Assembly: GCA_916610825.1 (NCBI GenBank)
Contig: OU744453.1
Location: 16,897,241-16,961,240, forward strand
Length of the DNA: 64,000 bases
Direction of reading: 5' to 3'
Source: Haliclystus octoradiatus
Lineage: Eukaryota > Cnidaria > Staurozoa > Stauromedusae > Haliclystidae
Shown: one piece after another, positions 21,894 to 35,237 of the stretch
Numbering within the stretch: the stretch's first letter is position 1
How the letters are laid out: every line of letters begins with the position of its first letter
The notes under the pieces: generated by a model
Databases searched by the model: none
What the model saw: the letters and a program-made list of their open reading frames with translations, nothing else
Told to the model about the DNA's origin: nothing
Program-made: the position numbers and the translations under genes

Positions 21894-23565
21894 AGCATAT
21901 TCTATAATGACCCGGGGGATGGTAAAGATAGTAGAAACAAACATGCCCTACAGAACAATGATAAAAATATATATTTGTTTGACACCTGTAATACCTTAAA
22001 CCAGAAATTTAAATAACATGTTAAAATTTAAATGTTTATATCTGTAATAAGAATAACTGAAACAAAGAAAAAGATTATAGGTAAGTTTGAACACAATATT
22101 ATATAATAATCTATAGTACTAACACTTTATTAGATTTGTTAAAATTCAACGTAAAAAGGTTTTTAAAACTTTCTTAACTTATCTTATATTCAGAGCTGTA
22201 AAAATGGTAAAAACAGAAAATACCGAAGAAATTAACATTTTTATTCACTATATATACAATTGCATTGTTTCTTAAGTCTAGCCATAAAAGAGACAGTAAA
22301 AGCTATGAACAAACTAAAAATAATTTAAATAGTAATTTCATTTAAAAATGATATGCTCAACTTAATTGACGCTTCTTTAATAATTTCAAAGATTTTGTTT
22401 GTATTTAGTTATGTAAACTTCCTTGTTTGTATCCAACTTCCAGGGCACTTGAATTGTAAGATGATTGTTTGGAATTATAATTCGAGAATCAACAATAAGT
22501 ATTTACTCTTGATCGGGTTATTTAGAACTTATTTCAAGCAAAATATATCTGCAGAATATCTTGAAAAATATATCATGGAGAAAAATATCATTAATAATTT
22601 CTTAATGTGTTTTTATACACCCTCGGGGAGCATTTGATGATATCATATGTTCGATTGGCATACATTGCATGCATTATGGATAAGTATAATGACACATTCG
22701 TAATCATATTTAATAATCAGAATTAATAGAGGGACCTCAATATTTATCATAATGCTAGAGCTTATTATACTATTTACATTCATCATACAAATAACATAAC
22801 ATAACACTGTAGAGTCATTCAGTCTAAACTAAACTTATGTAGCAACGTACACTGTAATCCGTATCCAACTCTTCATTAAATATATGTTTGGCATTTCATC
22901 ATAAACGTATAGATAGAATTGATAAGGTTGATGACAGACCCCACTAACGACTGTTGAAATTGCATTGAGGAAAACAATTGCAAACGTGTTGCTTACTCTA
23001 CACAGAGTCATCGTTACGAAATGGTATGACATAGCAAACAACACCATATCTTATATTTTGGCTCAAACATTAGTCGATCGTATGGAGTTGAACTAAATAA
23101 GGTGGAGTTATAGGCTACAGAAGCGTTCGCAATACTATAATACTCTAAAAAACAGCATCAATCTAGGTGTAAGACATGACAATAAACCATCCCTCAAAAA
23201 CATATTGACAATATTCTGATGACAGCGATTCGGTGAGTCATAAACCTCTAGTCATAAATCGATTAAAACAAGACATATAATTAGATAAGCCACATCAGCG
23301 CTCATCAGCAAGACATTTAAAACGCTAAAGACATTCATATCAGCGATCTATATGCTTTGCCTGCTTGGAATTCTTGCACAGTCTCACAAATGAAATGTAT
23401 AGAAATAGGAATGATAAGCCGAGTTGAAATGACAGGATGGGAAATTCAATTTCAAAGTTAAAATAGGCTGAGTATTAATGACTTACTCGAGATACTACTA
23501 CCGTTAGCAAAAACTGCACATAAGTATATAAATTGTGATGGTATTAGCCTACCAAATACACCCAT
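21894..23565. other. Intergenic, no recognised gene
   Basis: AT-rich DNA. A 94-codon frame (22353-22637, plus) and a 70-codon frame (22835-23047, minus, hydrophobic) have no recognised motif and no clear splice context. I would not annotate either as a gene. Confidence 0.4.
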
Positions 23566-23866
23566 ATCGTTCCTCAATTTCTACTGATTTTGCTGAGAGA
23601 AATGATGCTAGATATTCTTTGCTGATCTCAGGTGAGACATTGCATATCTATGTCAACAAATTTTATGGCAGATAGACCTCGATTGTCAATGAGCAACGAT
23701 GCACCGCAGCTATCTCCAATGTAATTCCCTCTGGACCATTCCATCCACCGTCCTTAGATGGTAATCATTTGATCTCTTAGATAAAGCTAAAACTGATTTG
23801 AACTTCTGAGGATTTAAACCATTGTCGATCAGATATGATTAGATCTATAGTTCAGTTGCTCTGCAA
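23566..23866 (-). mobile_element. tRNA-derived SINE A
   Basis: It matches the bodies of the copies at 45712 and 60028: GAACTTCTGAGGATTTAAACC (B-box side, on plus), CATTGAC-type and AGGGAATT(A/G)CATT landmarks. The tRNA-like head is truncated at about 23866 after GTTGCTCTGC. It lies in minus orientation. Confidence 0.75.
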
Positions 23867-23919
23867 TGTAAGTCAATTGGTGGACGGGGTGTAGCTGTAA
23901 CTCCCATTTGACAGCTACA

Positions 23920-24185
23920 ACTTAGGGTACGTGCCGCTTTTTTGAGTCCATATTCCAACTGGGAAATGTACTTTCCGAGTAGGAAATTTCTTATTCTGCA
24001 ATTTTTAGATCTCCTTTATGTCTTTCTAGAAAATATTGAAATTTGGAGAACTGAAAAAAAAACTAAAAGTTTTACGAATTTTTTTAATTTTTGGAACTTT
24101 TGGGTAGCCTTTTCAAATTTTAGATTTTTGGATTGGGGGTCAGATGTAGCGTTATTTAGTTTCAGGGTAGATGGCCCATAGCTTC
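23920..24185. repeat. Dispersed repeat R2, copy 1
   Basis: It shares GTCCATATTCCA(A/G)CTG, TTTTTGGAACTTTTGGGTA and a CGTGCC(G/A)CTTTT start with 42900-43215. No terminal structure is visible. Class unknown. Confidence 0.5.
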
Positions 24186-25313
24186 TCATTGTCTTTAGTA
24201 TCACGTGTATACTTGGAAATGTAGCTTAGGGCCAGTTCTTTAATCTTTTTCCTTTTTATCCCAGCATTTACTGCGGCTGCTCCTGCTTTTGAATTGGTTT
24301 TCTCTAGATTGCCAGGGTATCTGGGAAAGTAAATCCCACAATGCACAGCCACCTCTTTTCCACGGGATCATAGTCTTATCATCAGTTCTCTTTCAATCTG
24401 TCCTTGTCAAACCTGGTGTTTACAATTGACAAGGAACATTTGTAGTTGCTTCATTCCTCGTTATGATAATATTTACCACATGATGCCTTGCGTAGCACCC
24501 AACGCATTTTTACTGGAGAGGCCATGAGAACCTGCTTGATCTACCCTTCGCTCACGCAGTGATTGACATTCGCCTTGTTTGGGATTTCTTTACGTAAGGT
24601 CAATGAACAACAAATGAGACATTGAGGACTGGCAGGGCTAAATCAAGTGGCACTGGAGCCGCGGGGCAGTTGGTAGCCTTTTCCACAAAATAATAATGTA
24701 ATACTTCTTCATTAATCAAACGTAATGATGTTTCGGGACAAGAATGCATAGTAAATAAACGCCGATGGCTCGGGGTATTTTCATGAAAAGTTTAATTCAT
24801 TTCACTCGCGTTGCGTCCCAAATCAAAATACTTACTTAATACATACTCAAAATCAGCCAATATATGGGGCAAGAACTATTCCAGGAAGATTTTGAAGAAG
24901 TGTCTTTCTTCGCTGCCTGTTCCCGTTGATCGGTTTTCGCTCCTGCACCCCTGGCTACTTCTGTTAGTTTTCAGAGCAAGTCACACGAATTAGCTGGTTA
25001 GCTAGATTCTGTCCATTGTTGATCATTTAGATGGGTGTTTAATAGTTCTTTTGACGAAATCTTTAAGCACGATGAAATTCTCTACACAGTGATGAAGCAC
25101 GACTATCATTGCAGAAAGTCAGTTTACAATTATAACAATGACATCATTATTTTAATAATTTAACAATTAATTTATAAAAACTTTGTAAATTTTGACTTCT
25201 CATTCCATTTAATAATTATGAATTAGACAATTTCTATTTAACAGCGGTGTATATGAAGACAGACACCTTCCTCTCATGTATATGCTAGTTAATGTTGTTA
25301 ATTTAATTTTGTT
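24186..25313. other. Unassigned, slightly GC-richer stretch
   Basis: A 66-codon minus-strand frame at 24152-24352 has a protein-like, Lys/Ala-rich composition and may be the end of a decayed gene. I recognise no family. The remainder shows no frame of note. Confidence 0.3.
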
Positions 25314-25535
25314 GCGGCCTTGGTGTAGTGGCTAGGGCGTTGGACTACGGCCAGCATGGTCTCGGGTTCAATTAATTCCTGGCAGAGCACTATAGGTTAG
25401 CGTTAGGAAGGGCATCCAGCTATTAAACGCACACAAGCTTCAAAACACTAACAAATTAACCAACCACCCCGGTGAAAAAAGCTGCAAGCTTACCCAGTTT
25501 ATGGATAAATGATAAATCGAAATGAAAAAAAAATA
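25314..25535 (+). mobile_element. tRNA-derived SINE B, near full length
   Basis: The head GCGGCCTTGGTGTAGTGGCT serves as A box and TCTCGGGTTCAATTAATTCC as B box. The body has AGGAAGGGCATCCAGCTATT, resembling the conserved central domain of some widespread invertebrate SINEs, and the tail is A-rich. Copies also at 20338, 35238 and 35588. Confidence 0.85.
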
Positions 25536-28500
25536 TTGACATTTCATTAACACAAATATCTTATATCATATATATCTGTTCATATATCAGCCTCTATTCA
25601 ATGAGTGAGAGTTATACGGGTAAAAAGCAGATGGTTCTATATATACTATATGATAGCGCAGCTGAAAAATCTTTCCAAACTAAAAGATGTTTGAGTTAAT
25701 AGACTATTATAAGTCTTCTATAAATGGCTTAATAAAGTTTTGTCTATATTAAGATGTCAATTTATTTTTTTGAATCGATGTAATTACTCAGTACATATTT
25801 GTGACAACTCTTAATTATGAATTTCAATAATTTTAAGAATCATTCTCTTATATTTAGAATTAAATATAAATAATTTATCATAATAAGTTATAGTGTCACG
25901 TTGGAAATCAAATTTATAGTGTGGATTCGAAATCGAGGTTCGTATAGAAAAATTGATCATAAGTATTAAAATTGGAACGGATATATAATATATAGAAACA
26001 GTTGCATTACATATAATATAGAAAACAATCACACCATAAACAAATGTCAATTTTATATTCTCCTTGTAATCTTCAATTTACAGGCAAATTATTCAATGTA
26101 TTAGACAAGTTGCTGAATAATACAGTATATATATCTATCGATAACCATCTTATATAGTCAAATAATTTAACAATTTCTGTCTAAAACACCATTTATCATG
26201 ATGTGGTTTCATACAAGTAGTTTCTTACAAACAAGCTAATCTTGTATTATTGTTGTACAAAACAGCTATAATCTCATTATATGTCAATTTACGATGTCAC
26301 AAAGCATAGGTCAGTTAGAATTTTATCAAGATTTTAACATTTTAACCATGTAATTAAATTACCCGTTATGGTCGATTCGGTTCAACTTAAGATTTCACCA
26401 CTACAAAGTCAACAAGTACATTGTTCTTATCTATAAGGTTATGCTGCATTTCATTTCCATAATCATCAATACAGGGGGATTGGAATATATTAGAGTTATT
26501 ATTAAATATGGGGGTAATATACCTCCTGATTAAAGGTAGAACTATACCTCGCCTAAGCTTGAACATGATATCAGATCATGTATATTTTACTCTGAACATC
26601 AAATATTCATTGGGAACTATTATGAAGCATTAAATCTATATGGAACAAAAGTTTGCAATGTTTATACATATATAATCAGAATAAAAGTAAATTTCCATGC
26701 AGGTGATTTTTAGTCAGTTACACGAAAATACATGCCACACGTTGTATATATATATATAGTGTGGCCCTCACTTGTCCGTAAGTTTATATTATGAAATGAC
26801 ATCTATTATGTCTATATAACACATGTGTATATAAACTTAGGTAATATTAAATGATATAAAACATCATTACTCAACTCCACTGTAAGGCAAATATAAATAT
26901 AGATGTGTTTAAAGATAACGAATTTTCGTCGTTAACCGTTTTGTAAAGCGTTTTGAACTGCATTTTTGACGATATACAAATTATTTATTTTATAGGAAAC
27001 TTATATGAAACTTAGTACAATGCATTCGAAAAATTAGAGACATTTAATTCTTCTTCGAAGTTTTAAGAACCTGAATATTCTTTAACAAAATTATAGATAA
27101 GTATTTTATTTTAATTTGGTTAATATAAAAAGTATGAAAATGTCAAAAGGGCAGTGTCTTTCAATAGTTATGTATGGCTAGACTATAATCCATATGTTAC
27201 AGCACAAATTCTGTATACGATACAATGTTAATATTTTGAAGTTATTTTTTTGCCATTTTACAGCTCTGAATATTAAGAAGCCTTTGTTATAAGAAAATCT
27301 CATGAAATTCCAGAAAATTACAGTACTTTATTGCCTTTGCTTGGTTTCGTATCAACAACAAAAAATACTTGCTCAAGAGTAAAAGAGAAAACTCATAATG
27401 CTCAAATCGCTTTTCTATATCAAATATATATATATTTACATTTTTCCAACTGATTTTCTAGCGCTTCTCTGTAACTCTTCTCAGTTTAGCTGTAGGGCAA
27501 AGTCACTGCTACGTTTTCCAAGCCGTAATGATGACTGACAAATGGCCAGAAAGAAGTACTGTACTATTATTTGCTGTTATCGTGTATTTATTTTGGTTAT
27601 TGATGAGTATAATATTTCTAATATTCATAAAAATTAAAATTTTATTTCATATGTGCTTGTATAACTAAGAAATTTTATTTTTAAACATTTCAATTCTTGC
27701 AAGATTATTTTACTTATTTCAAAGTCTATTCCAATTGTTTTGAGCCAGTATTTCTTATTTTGAATCAAAATATTCTTGTTTTGAGCAAAACTTGATTGTT
27801 ATGTCCAATTGCCACACAATTGTTGACTTGCAAGACAAAATGCTTAAGAGCTGGACATGTATACAATAAATTTCGTTTGAAACAAGTAAAATGAAACTTT
27901 AAAATCTTCTTGCATTCTTCATGTGTAAACCATATGCTATAGTATATACTGTATAATATTCAACAATGTGTTTCTTCATCTTGAAGGGTATTATCCCGTG
28001 CAACAAGTACAGGATCTATTCTTGAAAGATAAGAATTATTTAAAATTTAAAATAAATAAACTTTTGAACATAAAATAGATGATAGATAAATATTGAACTT
28101 TCCACTTTGACAAAAACAAATTATTTAAAGGGGCAAAAATGACCGGTAGGCTTTACGCGCTTATAGAGTAACGCATGTGATTGTTCGTCCTAAACTTGAA
28201 TTTTGAAGTCATGCCGAAGTTATGAATGACATTGATCGTTGAATTCACAATTAAGCTTAATTCAAATTGAGCTCGTAGCGACCGCTGGTCAATGTTACTC
28301 CTTCAATAATGATAATCACAGATTTGTTAAAATATTATCTCATTTTAAGACTTTCAAGTAGTACATTTCTTAAAAAAGCTCCACAATAAATTTTTGCCAC
28401 AGATAGTTCTTCAATTACAGGAAAACCAAATCCCGGGAACATTCATATAATGATTAGTTTTACTGCATTATTAAGCCAAAATATAAGCGTTATAAAATAG

Positions 28501-29452
28501 TATATTAATGGGCGCTATATACGTGGAATTTGCTTATTAAGATTGAATGATATTATGATAAGCGGCTTCACAAGCAACAAGTGAAGCACCAGAATGCGTT
28601 GGATAATATTCACCATGAATAAATATCAGAGGTAGTCTATAAATCATAAATTTGACTTCAGTCATTTCCAATGATTGGAGAAGCTTTTGTTATATAGGGA
28701 AATTCCTAATTGCAACATTTAGTTCTTGGACTAAAGAGGGTCTCTTTCATTGCTCTCTTACTATAGCTCTCTTATTTATAGCCTAGTGGACTGCTTACAA
28801 TCGGTTTTATTATTTGGATCTTAAGAAATGTTTTACATTTTTTTATAAACTTTTTAATTAACTTGACCGTAGAGTTTGTGTGTATAATGCCTTGTCCCCC
28901 GGTTCTCAGATCAAATTGATAAGTAAAGGTTCTTCGTGTGTATAACTCGAATATAATATGTACCCTACAATTGAATTATAGTCAAGTACAATGAAGGATA
29001 TATACAATATATAAAGACATAATAAATCCATTTTTATAGAATTAAATATATTATTAATTTTAAGATAAGTACATGATTAAAACGCCCATTTTAATCCTAT
29101 TATCAGACCTTTTGTATACACATATCCATGCAGACATTGAAATTGATTTGAAATTGAGTGATTTTATATCTGCAAAAAGCGGTCGAGGATAGAATTTGAC
29201 GATATGACAAGGAAGGAGACGGCCTTCTATACAACCATAAAGGGATGCGACCCGAAAATGCCTAACGCCATATGTAAAGGAAATAATTAACAATTCATAG
29301 ATTATTATGCTATCAGTACATCACGTCGTCATATATCTGGATAAATAAAACGTAAATTGTTTTAGCCTGAAAACGTTAAAGAGGAAATAATTTCATCCTG
29401 AAGCTTTATAGGTAAATCATAATTATTAATATAAGGATTACATACTATCTTT

Positions 29453-29513
29453 ATAAATAGTAGATCAAAGTTCACGAGTTTAGTAAACTCTTGATCTTTG
29501 ATCTACTATTTAT
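29453..29513. repeat. Long hairpin with 18-bp perfect outer stem
   Basis: ATAAATAGTAGATCAAAG (29453-29470) is exactly complementary to 29496-29513. The 25-base interior contains a second inverted pair, GAGTTTA / TAAACTC. It is a candidate foldback element. No adjoining gene. Confidence 0.75.
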
Positions 29514-29639
29514 ATTGCTCTTCTTTTAGCTTTGAGCACTCAAATTGATGTTTCGCCCATACAATTGCTTTAAAATCTTTATATAATATCTTTGTGAACA
29601 TATGTGGGTTTCAAATTGGACTTGAGGATTCCAATAAGT

Positions 29640-29830
29640 TTCGTAACTATTTTTTTGTTGCGTATTATTTATTATTCTCACTGTTTTAGGGTAGTATGTC
29701 ATTTTTGAAAAACTTTTGGGCATCTTTTTCATAATCTGAAACATTATTCAATGATCATCCTTACAAACTTCTATTTAAACCACCCTTTCGAAGCGTAATA
29801 TGGAGATTACTGCCCGCCCCGCAGGTACTA
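29640..29830. repeat. Dispersed repeat R3, copy 1
   Basis: It resembles 45290-45475: an ATGATCTGAAAC-like block, then (T)TCGAAGC(G/A)(T/C)AATA and a (G)TTACC/ATTACTGCCC end. Class unknown. Confidence 0.4.
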
Positions 29831-32257
29831 TTTCCAAAGATAAAGTTAGAATGATTGAAAATTAAAATACGTAAATATTTATACATTTCCATCCAAGGTT
29901 ATTTATAATATAATGTGATAATAATTAAACAATGAATAAAGATACATACGATTGATTATATCTCTGTTAGAAACTACAAAAGACGCGATTTCAGTGAACG
30001 ATGAGACATATAAGATATCATATTCTGATTTCTAACTTATCTGACATATAGATCATTTATGGAAACCAACTAATAGCGAAAATATATTCAAAATTATGAA
30101 AATAATAAATAAATAAATAATAATCGGACGTATCTCTGATACTATCTCCTTGTATTGCAGGTTGGGATATTTTGTGTCAACTTTTTTTCGGCATTTTCAC
30201 AACTTTCGATAGATTAAAAGAAGATTATATCAAACCTGGTTATCACATTCTTCTTCAATAATCTGAACTTAAACTCGTAGTTAGAAATTAAAGCTGATGC
30301 TTAATACAAAACATTAATTATGAGCCGGGAAACTATGACGCTTATCATTCTGGTATATATCTCTATGTAGATTACACTGAGCGGTAATTCCACATGAGGG
30401 CCCGCCTGAAGGTTACAAAAAATTGGGAAATTCTTGCAGTCTTTCAATGGTTATGATATAACCCGAAATATGAATCATGGCTCGTGGTTCATACGCTTGT
30501 AGCGAAGTTTTCTTGGGCTCAATTACCGGAAATCATGAAAAATCTATTTCGAGGCTGAATTTCGTAAATACAATTTTTCCTTAAAAAATAAAAGATTTTT
30601 CTTGAAGTTGATAAATAAATAACTTTTGAAATTTTAACTTTATTTGAGTAAGCTAGAAATGTTTCTATACTGATAATGTCTATGTCGGATTTTTCGTTTA
30701 TTGATTATTATACTGATCTCTCTCTATATATATACTATAAAAAATAAATTGTGGAAGCTAAATAGAGAACACATGTTTTTTATAAATTAATTCAATTTTG
30801 GGAAATAATACGTAAGGTGTGATAACTAATATACATTGAAAATGTTGAAAACAAAAATATGCTCTTGAAAATCAATAGATGCAATATACAATAGTTCTAT
30901 AAGAATTTAATATACTAATTTTTTATTTGGATTTATCTGAATGTAGGTTTACCTTGAAACAGCGTAGCCTATAATTGTCTTTCCTTCTGTGTTTTTATTT
31001 TGCATGCTGCGCAACCGATAACTCTTTTACAAGGCTTTTCAGTAAATATAAATATCTTGAGCAAAATATCGTTTTGTAAATCGTTGCCATAATCAAGATA
31101 TTTATTGGATTGTTATCGGTCAAAACTTTTTGAAGCTAGCGGCTTTCCCAGCTTTCAGAGCCATGTTTTACTCTAGGATTTCATGCACGCTCCTTCGACC
31201 TATCAAATCGCAGAAAACCTTCGTGATATTTTAGTATGTATTTTCTTATTAATGGACTCGATCAGTCACTATCGTATAATATTATATATACATGAAATTA
31301 AAAATTGTCGTGAGAAGAACTGTGAGTATTGTAGATATTTTAAAAAGATAATGTATAATGTCGATGTGTTGAGAATTTAAGTGGTACTAATCTACAGAAC
31401 ACAGAATATTAATGCTATTATTGTTTAATGTGTATGAATCGGATAAGATCATACAATATAATAAGCGTCATAACTTTAATATATATACATCTTTTTCTAA
31501 AGATTGCCTATTTCCTATTGAATATCCATTTGTCAATAATGTTTGATCGATGTTATTTTACGAAAGGGATTTATATATTATTGAAAACATCAATCTCTAT
31601 TCTTAAATAAGGATTATTGGAGAAACAATTACTAAAATATTGTTTTTGAATTTACGGTTTTGATGGTTATTATGGCCTAAATTAAATTATTTTTGAACGA
31701 GGAAATCTATATTTATGTACATGTACACAAAACTGTATTAAAGATATATATTATCAAAGGGCTTTTCATTTACATGAAAGTTATATGATAAAATTACAAA
31801 GGTTATTTTAATCTTAAGAAATTTAATAGTTTACAAATATTCATCGTTTTGCGGCAAACGGTATATATACTTTTTATGTTTATATTTACAGGAAATTTAA
31901 AACCTCGATTTCATTGCTGTGAATTAAAGAAAGAGGACAGCTGATAAAAAGATATTCCATATATGGTATTATATAATAATATAAAGAGAAAAATAACAGG
32001 AAAGTCAAACTATTAACTAAATAACTGTTTTCATTACATACGATATCATTTATTTTGAAGATAAAAAACACCGAAATAAAATGACAAAGTCAACATTGAA
32101 TTTAAAAGAATGGGCAACACAGCATTCGATAGAAATAAATGACAAAACCTTAATATGAATTAAATAACAATTTATTTCTATTCGATACATAACAGTCTAT
32201 TGATGCATAGAGCAAAACATCAACTCCAATATAAAGTTTATACATGGTTTTAAAAGT

Positions 32258-33253
32258 ATGGAGAATACATCAGTAAATGCAACAGATACAGAACTACATC
32301 ACTGGAAACCTATCCCAGTAATATTTTGGTTATTTTTAGCTGCATTGGACAGTGTTATATTACTTGGTAATGCCTTCTTCTTTTGGTTATTTATTCGTTA
32401 TAAATCATTAAGACATAAAAGTAACTTTTTTGTTTTATCATTAGCAATAGCTGATTTTTTAGTTGGACTTAGTGTACCTCCTTGTGAATACTGTGCTTTA
32501 TTAATGAGACCACCGTTAGAATGTTCGTTAGGTTGTGGGGCAGCATTAAGCTTTAATATGGCTGCTTCTGTTATGAATTTATCATTAATTGCTTATGAGA
32601 GAGTTTTAGCGGTCAAATTCCCATTTCGTTATCACGCAAAAATGACAAAAGGTCGTATTTATAAATTGATTATTTTTGCATGGATAATGGCGTCAATATT
32701 TTCAATATTACCATTTTCATGGACATTATTTGAACCAACGAATGAAACAATCATTATTAATCACATTTATGTGATTGTAGTATTTTCTTTGATTGTTATT
32801 GTTGGCATATTAATTCATATAGCATATTATTTCATTATCAAAGAAGCTAAAGAAAAAGCACGTGCTGATATGAATTATGGATATCATCATAATGGCGATG
32901 CTAATGGTTTAAAAGTGTGTATGGTATTAGCAACAATCTTTTTAGTATGTTGGATACCAATGGCTGTTTATGAATTAGTTATTGAGTTTAATATACAAAC
33001 TGCATTTCCAAAATGGTCATTTGATGCTGCTTATTTTATTTTATTGATTAATCCTTGTTTGGATCCGCTACTTTATGCTTATTATAAACGTGAAATGAAA
33101 AACGCTGCCGCCGAACAATTTCGTGGCTGGTTAAAATGTTTAAGACAGTTAGTGACAATTCGGAAAAGTTCTTCTGTTGAACCTGACGGTAAAAAACAGT
33201 TTTTACGCAGCTCTTCACGACGACACATTGTTACTCAGGATTCAATACTATAG
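32258..33253 (+). CDS. Class A (rhodopsin-like) GPCR, intronless
   Basis: 331 residues with seven hydrophobic segments at the expected spacing. G37-N38 in TM1 and L-A-I-A-D66 in TM2 fit class A. TM3 ends E114-R115-V in place of Asp-Arg-Tyr. TM6 has Cys-Trp-Ile-Pro, and TM7 has Asn-Pro-Cys-Leu-Asp-Pro-Leu-Leu-Tyr. Sequons N3 and N7 lie in the short extracellular N-terminus. The loop between TM4 and TM5 has no cysteine, so the usual TM3-loop disulphide is absent, as in melanocortin/adenosine-type (MECA) receptors; the DPLLY ending fits them too. The ligand is unknown. The start has A at -3 and G at +4. Neighbours are non-coding. Confidence 0.92.
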   Translation: MENTSVNATDTELHHWKPIPVIFWLFLAALDSVILLGNAFFFWLFIRYKSLRHKSNFFVLSLAIADFLVGLSVPPCEYCALLMRPPLECSLGCGAALSFNMAASVMNLSLIAYERVLAVKFPFRYHAKMTKGRIYKLIIFAWIMASIFSILPFSWTLFEPTNETIIINHIYVIVVFSLIVIVGILIHIAYYFIIKEAKEKARADMNYGYHHNGDANGLKVCMVLATIFLVCWIPMAVYELVIEFNIQTAFPKWSFDAAYFILLINPCLDPLLYAYYKREMKNAAAEQFRGWLKCLRQLVTIRKSSSVEPDGKKQFLRSSSRRHIVTQDSIL

Positions 33254-34479
33254 AAATATATACACCGCTAAACATAACATGTTATTCTTTGCCTATCATG
33301 TTTGTTCTCATTATACAGCTTAACTTTACTATGATGAATAATATTTTTTTGTTGAATCACATTTTAATCATATATTTATACTGGTTTACCTGTTAAGCTC
33401 TATATGGAGATTTTGATATAGATTGTTACTATAGTAAATATATACAACATTGGAACTTATATTGGCGTGCTGAAAATCGTTCAAGAACAGCGTGAAGTTG
33501 AAAGATACTAAAAATATATCCAACATTATAATATGTTATATGTTCAGGTCGTACGGGAGTTGTTTTCTGGTCAACTTGCGCGAGCTTCTCATTTACGTAG
33601 AAAATGCGCAATTGTAGCATCTCATTCTGCTCAGATAAACATGACAGTACATATGTCACGCCCTCATTTCCCAGAATTAAAATTCTTTACAATGGAGTAA
33701 CTATTAAGAACTTGAGCTATTTAATTCAACTCATTAAATGGAATGAAATTTATCATGAATCGTTTAAAGCTGACATTTATACAATATTGAAAACAGTTGG
33801 TATAGTAGAGCATATGTATTGAGAAATATATATCAGTAGAACAAAGTCACCGCAAATGAATTATTCATTCATATCAATCGAGATAAGATCATTCCCTGGC
33901 AATATAGTGCTTACCAAGACAATGAAGACTAACGATTTATTAACCATAAAACCCGTACTTTTGAATCGCAATACTTACTCAAAGCATAAGATCTATTTAA
34001 AATATTGCAATATATATAAAAGTCATGTCAGATAGGTTTACAGGATAAAAATGATAGGAATTTTGCTTAAATTAATGTAAACGGCATAGTGATATGCTTA
34101 AATTAATGTAAACGGTATAGTGATTATAACTATTCCACGTGGAACTGTCAATGTTCGGAAAGAAGTTAGTATATAAATTATATTTAAGTATGATCTGCAT
34201 ATAATCTATTTTCGTGATTAGAATATAAGGTTGTAAAACGTCTGCTGTGCAATTTATTTATATCAATACATAGGGCAATGTTATATTATATGTCTTTTAT
34301 ATGCCTTGATTCTGAGACTGGAGTCACAGCTAAATGTGTATTTTTTCTATCAGATAGGGGTGGCACCAGAGGAAGATGCTGAGCTCCTCGTTGGGAAAAA
34401 AAGTTTAGCTATCAGGGGAATTATCAGGGGAATCAATAAAATATTATCTACAAATAGCCATCCCTCTTGCCCTCCTGAG
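33254..34479. other. GPCR downstream region
   Basis: No further gene. Two back-to-back 31-bp units (34064-34094 and 34095-34125) contain GCTTAAATTAATGTAAACGG. Frames at 33429-33659 (minus) and 33604-33822 (plus) overlap each other and look random. Confidence 0.5.
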
Positions 34480-34570
34480 TTTTTAGTTGGACTTAGTGTA
34501 CCTCCTTGTGAATACTGTGCTTTATTAATGAGACCACCGTTAGAATGTTCGTTAGGTTGTGGGGCTGCAT
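34480..34570 (+). pseudogene. 91-bp duplicated fragment of the GPCR gene
   Basis: It matches 32456-32546 of the GPCR gene at 90 of 91 positions in the same orientation, covering TM2 and the first extracellular loop up to the TM3 cysteines. A stop follows at once. Sequence on both sides is unrelated to the GPCR. It is a small recent patch copied into intergenic DNA. Confidence 0.9.
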
Positions 34571-35237
34571 AGAAGTCTTATAAACATTAGTATATAGCAT
34601 TCATAATCATAAGCAAATTAGGCTTTGTTGTAAGCTTTTACACATCTGATACAGACCTACAGGCTTGCAAAGAAAATTATTTAAGTCGGAAAATTTTAAA
34701 AGAGACTGCACAGACGATATATATATTATCGAATAAGGTTAGTTACATTACGTATTCTTTGATACATATTGGCATGGGATTGACTTATAAATTTATTATA
34801 AACAGACCATCAATAATTTGATAATCGATTTGTCTATATATGCTCTATGCTCTATATTCGTGACATATATGGCCTATATACATATGATTTATGAATATCT
34901 CAAACATTTATCTTAATTAGGTTGTAAAGATGATATGTTTGGGCAGCGCCGCTCGATTATAATAAGTTTAATTAACTTTGATTTCAGTCTGACATTTCTA
35001 AGAACATTTACTACTCGAATCACTTTTTTGTGCTCCTAAGAACAAAGATTCTGTAAGATGTTCTACTAATAATAATTGTTTATTTATTATAGAGAACTAT
35101 TTCAATTTATTCAAAATTTGATCATAAATTTGTTCAAAGTCTATAAGAAGTATACAAAGTATTGCAAAACTGTTTCGAAGTATTCTAGAAAACTGTGCAA
35201 AATCAACACCTAATTTCGGGAACGATCATATTATGCA
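34571..35237. other. Intergenic, nothing recognised
   Basis: AT-rich sequence with no supported frame or repeat structure. Confidence 0.5.

Larger units (their letters stand above)
25536..32257. other. Long AT-rich intergenic region
   Basis: Nearly 6.7 kb without a supported gene. Frames of 60-79 codons (25811-26050, 29060-29293, 29526-29744, 31183-31380, 31428-31610, 31886-32071) fit chance in AT-rich DNA. It holds a short TA run near 26740, a hairpin at 29453-29513 and a dispersed repeat at 29640-29830. Confidence 0.5.

Noticed and set aside
22835-23047. 70-codon hydrophobic minus-strand frame resembling a membrane segment
   Set aside because: Too short, no clear splice sites or matching segments nearby. 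I considered a GPCR or carrier relic but found no signature residues.
24152-24352. 66-codon minus-strand frame with protein-like composition
   Set aside because: It overlaps repeat R2 and has no recognised family; left as unassigned.
25314-25375. Possible tRNA gene (GCGGCCTTGGTGTAGTGGCT)
   Set aside because: Head of SINE B: followed by a repeated body and A tail, with extra bases at the B box.
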